Source of the DNA: Labilibaculum filiforme
Lineage (GTDB): Bacteria > Bacteroidota > Bacteroidia > Bacteroidales > Marinifilaceae
Direction: 5' to 3'
DNA length: 64,000 nucleotides
Assembly (NCBI RefSeq): GCF_002843315.1
Contig: NZ_MVDD01000023.1
Coordinates: 1 to 64,000, forward strand
Both the position numbers and the translations under genes were made by a program. This document shows positions 57,632-64,000 of the stretch, one piece after another. Within the stretch, counting starts at the first letter, position 1. Each line of letters begins with the position of its first letter. The notes under the pieces are model-generated. The model was given only the letters and a program-made list of their open reading frames with translations, did not search any database and had not been told where the DNA came from.

Positions 57632-57679
57632 AAAACTCTGACAAAAAAACCAAATTGGTTTCTATTTTTTTTCGAAATT

Positions 57680-57687
57680 CAAATATA
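57680..57687 (-). promoter_or_regulatory. -7 promoter box (TATATTTG) of dnaX
   Basis: Exact TAnnTTTG match on the minus strand, 49 bases before the dnaX start codon. Confidence 0.35.
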
Positions 57688-57800
57688 CTGAATCAATCTA
57701 AATAAAACACCAAGGGAGTGGTAAGATTTTCAATAAAAACACATAAACTTCTTATTAAAAGCTTATTAATTGAAGAATGCAATTTTGGTTTTCTATTTGC

Positions 57801-57841
57801 AAAAAAAAATAGGGAAGAAACACCAAAGCTCCTTCCCTATT
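57801..57841 (-). terminator. Terminator of the RelA-type gene
   Basis: Ten-bp perfect stem (57808-57817 with 57832-57841), 14-base loop and a T-run of nine on the minus strand. Confidence 0.75.
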
Positions 57842-57861
57842 CTAATATTTCAAATGCAACA

Positions 57862-60057
57862 TTAGTTTACCGGATCGTACCGGGTAACACGTTGCACACC
57901 TTTCACTCGTTTTAATTTCACGATTAAAGTATCCAAATGCTCGGTACTCGCAATTACAACAGTAACATTACCTACAAATGAGCCTGCATTGGTATCTACC
58001 GAAATTGATCTCATTTGTACTCTCAAATCTTTAGAGATTACGTCGGAAATATTACTTACAATTCCCAGTTCATCTTCACCTGTAATATGCAATACTGCTT
58101 GATAGGAAGCAGAGCCTTTATCGGTCCAATTCGCTTTCACTACCCGATATGGATAACGAGTTTGCATTTCATTGGCATTTGGACAACCCAATCGGTGAAT
58201 TCGAATGCCTTTCCCAATGGAAATAAAACCGAAAATTTCATCTCCAAAAATTGGATTACAACAACTCGCTAAGGAGTATTCTACATTCGAAACATTCTCG
58301 TCAACAATTAAAACATCCTCTCCTTCTTTTGTGATTTTTTTCGCTGTATATTCAAAAGGTTCATCAACAGTAGGCTTTTCAACTTCTTTTTTATCGGTTA
58401 GGATATCTTTTATTTCCGATAATTCATGTTTTTCAAGTGCAATTCCATGATACAAATCTACTGCTAGCTTGTATTTGTAATAATTCATTAATTTCCGGAT
58501 ATTTTCATCGCAGAATTCAATCTTCCAATTCTTCATTCTACGCTTAAGCGTCTCTTTTCCAAGATCAGCTTCTTTAAGCATTTCCTCTTTCATGGATTGT
58601 CGAATTTTGTTCTTCGCTTTTGTAGAAACAACAAAATTCAACCAATCGGATTTTGGTTTTTGAGAATTAGAGGTGGTAATAGAAACCTGATCTCCATTAT
58701 TTAAAACCTGCTTAATGGAAACATTTTTCTGGTTTACAGTACCGCCAATACATTTATCACCAACATCAGAGTGAATAGAATACGCAAAATCAAGCAAAGT
58801 AGCCCCTGCTGACAATTGCTTTAAATCACCTTTAGGAGTAAACACATAAATTTCCTTGTGATATAAATCTGCTTTAAAACTGTCTATTAAATCAATAGAA
58901 TCGCTTCCATGACTTTCTATCACTTCCCGAATATCCTGCAACCAGGCATCCAGTCCGCCACCTTCACTTTTCCCTCCTTTGTATTTCCAATGCGCAGCAA
59001 AACCCTGCTCGGCAATTCGGTTCATTCGCTTACTACGAATTTGAACCTCAACCCAACGGTTATCTGGTCCCATTACAGTGGTATGAAGGGATTCATATCC
59101 ATTCGATTTTGGAATCGTGATCCAGTCTCTTAATCGATTAGGATTAGGCCTGTACAAATCACTAACTGCCGAGTATACTTTCCAACATTCCGATTTTTCT
59201 TTTTTCGGGGTTGCTTTAACAATCACTCTAATGGCAAATATATCGTAAACCTCTTCAAACTCAACTTGCTTCGTCTCCATTTTATGAAGAATAGAAGCAA
59301 TAGATTTAGTTCGGGCTTTTATTTTGTATTTCATCCCGAATTGATCCAACTCCGTTTTTATAGGATCCACAAAATCTTTAATGTACTTCTGTCTTTGTTC
59401 CTCACTGTCCTTTAATTTCTTTTCAATCTCGAAATATACATCAGGCTTTAAATAACGCAATGCCAAATCTTCCATATCAGATTTCACATTATACATTCCT
59501 AAACGATGCGCAAAAGGGATGTACAGAAATTCTATTTCTTTGGATAAAGATTGTTGCTCTTTAACCGATTTATTTTCTAAACTTCGAAGATTAAATAATC
59601 GATCGGCCATAATAATAAGTACCACACGAACATCGTCGGCAAAACTCAGCAATAATTTTCTAAAATTCTCTGATTGCAGACTAGGATTTTGATTGTAGAT
59701 ATTAGTAACCTTCACCAAACCCTGAATAATTTGCGCCACTTTAGGTCCAAAAAGATTCGTAACCTCTTCTATTGTAATTCTATTTTTTTGAACAATATCG
59801 TATAATAATGAGCATATTACAGAAGTTCTTCCAAGTCCGAGTTCCTCAACAACGATTTGAGCAATAGAGATACTTTTATAGATGGCTGGTTCTCCATTCG
59901 TTCTTCTTTCGCCCTCACGATCTTTTAAGCTTAACTCAAATGCTTTGCGAACCAACTTGATATCTGCTCTGGTAACAATATTTTTACATGTAGCAAGCAA
60001 ATGTTTGTAGCGAAACAAAATCTGTCTTCTTTCTTCTTCCCTATTGAATTCAGTCAT
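57862..60057 (-). CDS. relA: RelA/SpoT-type (p)ppGpp synthetase with degenerate hydrolase domain
   Basis: RelA-type enzymes make (p)ppGpp during starvation. The 731-residue protein keeps the long RSH layout: HD region (about 40-190), synthetase (about 245-355, with YDIFAIRV, IPKSNGYESLHTTV and WVEVQIRS), TGS (about 400-460) and a C-terminal ACT/RIS part. The hydrolase motifs are lost: the conserved HD of HDxxED is YD (LLYDIVQKN, residues about 85-92 in this start) and the later HN is FN (ADRLFNL). It should therefore be a synthetase without hydrolase activity. The longest frame starts at GTG 60063; ATG 60057 is better. Confidence 0.93.
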   Translation of the reverse strand: MTEFNREEERRQILFRYKHLLATCKNIVTRADIKLVRKAFELSLKDREGERRTNGEPAIYKSISIAQIVVEELGLGRTSVICSLLYDIVQKNRITIEEVTNLFGPKVAQIIQGLVKVTNIYNQNPSLQSENFRKLLLSFADDVRVVLIIMADRLFNLRSLENKSVKEQQSLSKEIEFLYIPFAHRLGMYNVKSDMEDLALRYLKPDVYFEIEKKLKDSEEQRQKYIKDFVDPIKTELDQFGMKYKIKARTKSIASILHKMETKQVEFEEVYDIFAIRVIVKATPKKEKSECWKVYSAVSDLYRPNPNRLRDWITIPKSNGYESLHTTVMGPDNRWVEVQIRSKRMNRIAEQGFAAHWKYKGGKSEGGGLDAWLQDIREVIESHGSDSIDLIDSFKADLYHKEIYVFTPKGDLKQLSAGATLLDFAYSIHSDVGDKCIGGTVNQKNVSIKQVLNNGDQVSITTSNSQKPKSDWLNFVVSTKAKNKIRQSMKEEMLKEADLGKETLKRRMKNWKIEFCDENIRKLMNYYKYKLAVDLYHGIALEKHELSEIKDILTDKKEVEKPTVDEPFEYTAKKITKEGEDVLIVDENVSNVEYSLASCCNPIFGDEIFGFISIGKGIRIHRLGCPNANEMQTRYPYRVVKANWTDKGSASYQAVLHITGEDELGIVSNISDVISKDLRVQMRSISVDTNAGSFVGNVTVVIASTEHLDTLIVKLKRVKGVQRVTRYDPVN

Positions 60058-60322
60058 AAACACCTTAATATTTTATAAGTCTTGGCTTGGTTTAAAAATT
60101 TTCGCAAACTATTTTTTTCGGCTTATCTGCCATTAAAAATACAAGTCTGCCTTCCTTTTTAAGCACTCTAAAAGTATAAAAGCTATTAGTGAATGGCAAG
60201 CTGGTTAATACTTTTTAACGATTAGAAATGATATTGTATCAAAGATACTCTTCTGATGATCTAGTTTTCAAATAATTGATAAAATAATGGCCTTTAAGAG
60301 CATAAAAAATGCTCTGATTTAC
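60058..60322. other. Divergent intergenic region upstream of relA and hemD
   Basis: About 265 bases without a reading frame of note. No palindrome of the TTAC-N4-GTAA type or other clear regulatory site was seen. Confidence 0.35.
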
Positions 60323-60330
60323 TAAATTTG
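60323..60330 (+). promoter_or_regulatory. -7 promoter box (TAAATTTG) of hemD-hemL
   Basis: Exact TAnnTTTG match 34 bases before the hemD start codon; no clear -33 TTG. Confidence 0.4.
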
Positions 60331-60364
60331 TTAGCTTACGATCAGTAATCATTTTGAATCTATT

Positions 60365-61069
60365 ATGTCTTCATCCGTTAAAAAAAACATTCTTTTTACC
60401 AGATCTTTAAGTCCTGAACACCTAAAGTATGCTGAAGAACTAGGTTTAAATGTTACTGCTAAGCCATTTATTCAAATCGATCTTATGCCTATATCTAAAG
60501 AAAAGATTGATTTGATTAACTCTAAACCAAATGCCGATTGGATATTTACCAGTCAGAATGCTGTGAAGAGTATTTCCAAACACCTAAGTTCACTAGATGC
60601 TTTGGACAAGAAAAAGTTTTTCGCCGTTGGTTTAAAAACTGCCGAAGAACTGCTAAAAAATGGAATACAAGCGTTACTTCCCGAGGTACATAATTCACAA
60701 TCATTAATTGATTTACTTGAAAAGCAAGACAATACATCTTACATCCATTTCTCGGGAAATTTAAGACAAAATAGTATTTGTCATTTTATGACCGAAAAAG
60801 AATTGGATTTTGAGGAAGTAGAATGTTACCAAACAAACCTGCATCAGCCCGATGTAGCTATTGCCGATTTTAACGGCATTTGTTTTTGCAGTCCCAGTGC
60901 TGTTCATAGCTTTTTTAGCAAATACACAATAAAAGAAACTGTAGCTTGTTTTGCAATTGGCAGTACAAGTGCAGTTCTACTATTAGATTATTCCGAACAT
61001 GTTGTTATGTCTGAAAATACAAACGTATATTCCTTACTGGACACATGTTACAACTATTTAAACACCTAA
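60365..61069 (+). CDS. hemD: Uroporphyrinogen-III synthase HemD
   Basis: HemD closes and flips hydroxymethylbilane into uroporphyrinogen III, the branch point to haem, sirohaem and cobalamin. The 234-residue protein fits the loosely conserved HEM4 family by its two-domain outline rather than by strong motifs: an N-terminal KNILFTRSLSPE strand, DWIFTSQNAVKSI, then a FFAVGLKTAEELL segment, YIHFSGNLRQNS, and a final GICFCSPSAVHSFF and FAIGSTSAVLL. hemL starts 12 bases later, which supports the call. Confidence 0.88.
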   Translation: MSSSVKKNILFTRSLSPEHLKYAEELGLNVTAKPFIQIDLMPISKEKIDLINSKPNADWIFTSQNAVKSISKHLSSLDALDKKKFFAVGLKTAEELLKNGIQALLPEVHNSQSLIDLLEKQDNTSYIHFSGNLRQNSICHFMTEKELDFEEVECYQTNLHQPDVAIADFNGICFCSPSAVHSFFSKYTIKETVACFAIGSTSAVLLLDYSEHVVMSENTNVYSLLDTCYNYLNT

Positions 61070-61081
61070 AATCAATACAAT

Positions 61082-62374
61082 ATGTATCAATACAAAAGAA
61101 GTTCCGAATTATTTACAGAAGCCAATAAATATATTCCCGGAGGAGTAAATTCTCCAGTTAGGGCTTATAAATCAGTTGGTGGAACCCCTGTTTTTATCGA
61201 AAAAGCAAAAGGAAGTATCCTTACTGATGTGGACGGAAATGAATATATCGATTACATCTCGTCATGGGGACCTATGATTTTGGGACATGCCTACCCAAAA
61301 GTAATTGATGCTATTAAAGCAAAAGTGGAAGATTCAACCTCTTTTGGAGCACCAACTGAATTGGAAATTAAAATTGCCAAACTAATTGTTAGTATGGTTC
61401 CAAATATCGATAAGGTAAGAATGGTTAATTCCGGTACCGAAGCTTGTATGAGTGCAATTCGGGTTGCCAGAGGTTATACCGGACGAAATAAATTCATCAA
61501 ATTTGAGGGATGTTATCACGGTCACGCCGATTCTTTCCTTATTAAAGCTGGAAGTGGCGCTAGTACTTTTGGCATGCCAAATTCCCCAGGAGTAACTCCA
61601 GGAACAGCAAACGACACTTTAACCGCAAAATACAACGATATTGAAGATGTAAAACAAGTTGTTGCCAACAATAAAGGGGAAGTTGCTGCAATTATTGTGG
61701 AAGCAATTGCTGGAAATATGGGCTGTGTTCTTCCTAAAAAAGGCTTTTTAGAAGATTTGCGTGAATTATGCGATAAAGAAGGCATATTGTTGATTTTCGA
61801 CGAAGTAATGTCAGGATTTCGCCTAGCAAAAGGTGGAGCACAAGAATATTTTGGAGTAAAAGCCGATTTATTAACTTTTGGGAAAGTAATTGGTGGCGGT
61901 ATGCCAGTAGGTGCTTATGCCGGTCGCAAGGAAATTATGGACGTAGTTTCTCCTGTTGGCCCGGTATATCAGGCAGGAACCTTATCGGGCAACCCTATTG
62001 CTATGATTGCAGGTTATACCTTATTAAAAGAACTGAATAACAATCCTCAAGTTTATACTGAACTTGCAGCTAAAACAAAATATCTACACGAAGGTTTAGA
62101 ACCAGTTTTTAAAGAATCTGGATTTGATTACAGAATTAATCGTTGTGGCTCTATGATAAGTATCTTCTTTACGGATGTTGATGTGGTTGATTTTGAAACT
62201 TCGTCAACAGCAAACAATGAAAAATTCCCAAAATTCTTTCATGAAATGCTGAAAAGAGGAATTTATCTTCCTCCATCGTCATTCGAAAGCTATTTTCTAT
62301 CCAATTCATTAACTTACGAACTACTTGATAAAACCATTCAAGCAGCAAAAGATTCATTGGAAGCAATGAAATAA
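61082..62374 (+). CDS. hemL: Glutamate-1-semialdehyde 2,1-aminomutase HemL
   Basis: HemL turns glutamate semialdehyde into 5-aminolevulinate, the common precursor of haem and corrins in the C5 pathway. The 430-residue PLP enzyme has [12 protein letters not shown] at the start, [17 protein letters not shown], the [17 protein letters not shown] segment, [10 protein letters not shown] with the cofactor Asp, and the Schiff-base lysine in [15 protein letters not shown] (about residue 265). This shows the organism uses the glutamate (C5) route. It is co-transcribed with hemD; a hairpin follows at 62427. Confidence 0.97.
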   Translation: MYQYKRSSELFTEANKYIPGGVNSPVRAYKSVGGTPVFIEKAKGSILTDVDGNEYIDYISSWGPMILGHAYPKVIDAIKAKVEDSTSFGAPTELEIKIAKLIVSMVPNIDKVRMVNSGTEACMSAIRVARGYTGRNKFIKFEGCYHGHADSFLIKAGSGASTFGMPNSPGVTPGTANDTLTAKYNDIEDVKQVVANNKGEVAAIIVEAIAGNMGCVLPKKGFLEDLRELCDKEGILLIFDEVMSGFRLAKGGAQEYFGVKADLLTFGKVIGGGMPVGAYAGRKEIMDVVSPVGPVYQAGTLSGNPIAMIAGYTLLKELNNNPQVYTELAAKTKYLHEGLEPVFKESGFDYRINRCGSMISIFFTDVDVVDFETSSTANNEKFPKFFHEMLKRGIYLPPSSFESYFLSNSLTYELLDKTIQAAKDSLEAMK

Positions 62375-62426
62375 TTTCTTTTTGAAATTCCTGTAGAGTA
62401 GAATTTATATACTAGAAACAAGCTTT

Positions 62427-62457
62427 TTTGTAACCCGAGTAAAACTCGGGTTACAAA
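62427..62457. terminator. Strong hairpin after hemL without a U-tract
   Basis: Fourteen-bp perfect stem (62427-62440 with 62444-62457) and a three-base loop. It is not followed by a T-run on either strand, so it may be a transcript-stabilising or processing hairpin, or a weak terminator, lying 23 bases before the next gene. Confidence 0.5.
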
Positions 62458-62480
62458 TTACCAACTAAAATCCCGGCAAA

Positions 62481-63422
62481 ATGAATATCACAAAAGAAAA
62501 TTTACTGGAAACACACGCGAGAATAAAACCTTTCATTCATAGAACACCTGTTTTGAGTTCACAACTCATTAATGAAATAGCTGGAGCCGAAATTTTCTTT
62601 AAATGTGAAAATTTTCAGAAAATGGGTGCCTTTAAAATGCGAGGAGCAACAAATGCTATCCTTCAGTTAAGTGAAGTTGAAAAAGAATTTGGAGTTGCCA
62701 CCCATTCATCGGGTAATTTTGCTCAGGCAATAGCACTCGCAGCGAAAACACAAGGGATAAAAGCATACATTGTGATGCCTTCGAATGCCCCAGAAATAAA
62801 GAAAACCGCTGTAAAAGGTTATGGCGGGGAAATTATAGAATGTATTCCTACTCTTGAGGCAAGAGAAACAAGCTTGAACGAAGTTGTAAACAAAACAGGT
62901 GCTATTTTTTTACACCCTTACAATGATTATCAAGTAATTGAAGGACAGGCAAGCGCGGCAATGGAATTGATTGAGGAATATGCTGATTTAGATGCAATAT
63001 TTGCTCCTGTTGGTGGTGGTGGCTTACTATCTGGCACGGCTTTGGCTGCATTTCATTTTTCTCCAAACACAAAAGTTATTGGAGCGGAACCTATGGGTGC
63101 TGATGATGCTTGGCAATCTATACAAAAAGGGGAAATTGTTCCACAAACAAATCCTAAAACAATTGCAGATGGACTACTTACCTCGTTGGGAGATAAAACA
63201 TTTCCGATCATTCAACAACATGTTGAGGAAATTATTAGAGTTGAGGAAAAAGAAATAGTTGCTGCTATGCGAATTATTTGGGAGCGAATGAAGATTATTG
63301 CAGAAGCTTCTAGTGCCGTCGCTCTTGCTGCTGTACTAAAAAACAAGAAAAAATACCAAGGCCAAAAAATTGGAATCATTTTATCGGGAGGTAATGTGGA
63401 GCTGAGTAAATTACCTTTTTAA
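62481..63422 (+). CDS. PLP-dependent threonine/serine dehydratase (or serine racemase)
   Basis: This 313-residue fold-type II PLP enzyme should deaminate threonine or serine, or racemise serine. The cofactor lysine is in FQKMGAFKMRGATNA (residues about 45-59), the substrate loop is SSGNFAQA, and the phosphate-binding glycine loop is VGGGGLLSGTALA. It is a single-domain protein: it lacks the C-terminal ACT regulatory domain of biosynthetic IlvA, so it is closer to TdcB or serine-racemase types. Sequence alone cannot tell these apart. The next gene starts six bases after the stop. Confidence 0.88.
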   Translation: MNITKENLLETHARIKPFIHRTPVLSSQLINEIAGAEIFFKCENFQKMGAFKMRGATNAILQLSEVEKEFGVATHSSGNFAQAIALAAKTQGIKAYIVMPSNAPEIKKTAVKGYGGEIIECIPTLEARETSLNEVVNKTGAIFLHPYNDYQVIEGQASAAMELIEEYADLDAIFAPVGGGGLLSGTALAAFHFSPNTKVIGAEPMGADDAWQSIQKGEIVPQTNPKTIADGLLTSLGDKTFPIIQQHVEEIIRVEEKEIVAAMRIIWERMKIIAEASSAVALAAVLKNKKKYQGQKIGIILSGGNVELSKLPF

Positions 63423-63428
63423 AATTCT

Positions 63429-63941
63429 ATGGAACTCAAAAAACTCCTCGATCCGTTTCCTGTAAAAGAGGAAGCCTTACTCATTGCCCAAAGCATTTCC
63501 GAAAATCCAGTATACATGAATGATCTTTGGAAAATCTGCATCAGCTCTAAAAAACATTCGTGGCGGGCAACTTGGCTTTTAGATAAGGTTTATGATATTG
63601 CTCCTGATTTGGTTCGACTCTATATTCCTCAAATGATTGAGCTAATTCCAAAGCTTCAAAACGAAAGTAAGCTTCGTCAATACCTTAAATTAATTAGCTT
63701 AGAACCTCTTCCAACTAATATATCGGGAGACTTTATCAATTACTGTTTCGATGCGTTAATTTCTTCAACTTCTGCTATTGCGATAAAGGTTTATGCAATG
63801 CAGATTCTTTACAACTTCTCTTTGCAAGAACCTGATATACAGGGCGAATTAACTCTAATAATTGAAGAGCAAATGGAAAACGGTAGCGCAGGATATTGTT
63901 CCCGTGCACGAAAAATTCTAAAAGCGATCCATAAAAACTGA
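63429..63941 (+). CDS. Hypothetical alpha-helical (HEAT-like) protein
   Basis: I recognise no family with confidence. The 170-residue protein is almost all helical, and successive helices (WRATWLLDKVYDIAP, LVRLYIPQMIELIPKL and IAIKVYAMQILYNFS) suggest HEAT- or ARM-like repeats. It is soluble and has no signal peptide. It starts six bases after the dehydratase stop and probably shares its transcript. The last 59 bases of the window show no terminator. Confidence 0.6.
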   Translation: MELKKLLDPFPVKEEALLIAQSISENPVYMNDLWKICISSKKHSWRATWLLDKVYDIAPDLVRLYIPQMIELIPKLQNESKLRQYLKLISLEPLPTNISGDFINYCFDALISSTSAIAIKVYAMQILYNFSLQEPDIQGELTLIIEEQMENGSAGYCSRARKILKAIHKN

Positions 63942-64000
63942 TTGTTCTTTTTTGCTTTATTACAATTCAAATAGTAATATCCTTAACATCTTCCCGTTCT

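Overview
The window looks like a contiguous piece of chromosome from a low-GC member of the Bacteroidota, most likely a marine Bacteroidales/Marinilabiliales-type organism. Four things point there. Promoter-like boxes of the TAnnTTTG type occur upstream of many genes. The rpmB-rpmG-DUF4295 block sits next to ftsY. SecA is long (about 1,100 residues), and a monomeric isocitrate dehydrogenase is present. The assignment to an order is inference; the phylum is fairly safe. I saw no rRNA, tRNA, CRISPR array or intact prophage.

Layout, 1-8.8 kb: a small XRE-type regulator preceded by a cluster of TTAC-N4-GTAA palindromes, then pyrK-pyrD (pyrimidine synthesis), then a seven-gene late cobalamin operon (cobD, cbiB, cobU, two tandem cobT copies, cobS, cobC). 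Two abutting copies of the same palindrome sit at the cobalamin operon promoter, which suggests that the XRE protein, or another factor reading this site, controls both. 9-20 kb: a cell-wall glucosaminidase lipoprotein, a TPR protein, MaeB malic enzyme, a TRIC-like channel, a zinc-ribbon protein, a small membrane protein, a double-domain adenylate kinase with a degenerate second half, and a FIST sensor protein coupled to a hybrid histidine kinase.

19.5-32 kb: a TPR protein downstream of gyrA (minus strand), clpC, tpx, a DnaQ-like exonuclease, rimO, ftsY, the L28/L33/DUF4295 operon and a YitT-family membrane protein. 32-46 kb: an M3 peptidase, proB-proA, a DNA photolyase, a membrane-anchored MutS-like ATPase, lgt, secA, a small lipoprotein and ferritin. 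46-53 kb: a cation/proton antiporter, then a cobalamin riboswitch driving a BtuB-like receptor and a cobaltochelatase-like lipoprotein with an SDDDD surface-export-type signal, a GldM-domain-like lipoprotein and a decayed IS256-family transposase. 53-64 kb: isocitrate dehydrogenase, dnaX, a RelA-type (p)ppGpp synthetase with a degenerate hydrolase domain, hemD-hemL, a PLP-dependent threonine/serine dehydratase and a hypothetical helical protein.

How the parts work together: the cell appears to import corrinoids under riboswitch control (48-52 kb) and to finish or remodel them with the late-step operon (2.6-8.8 kb), which has no riboswitch that I can see. Most other genes are housekeeping. Strong hairpin terminators separate nearly every unit, and several are bidirectional between convergent genes. 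Where the longest reading frame began at TTG or GTG and a better ATG lay just inside it, I moved the start and said so.
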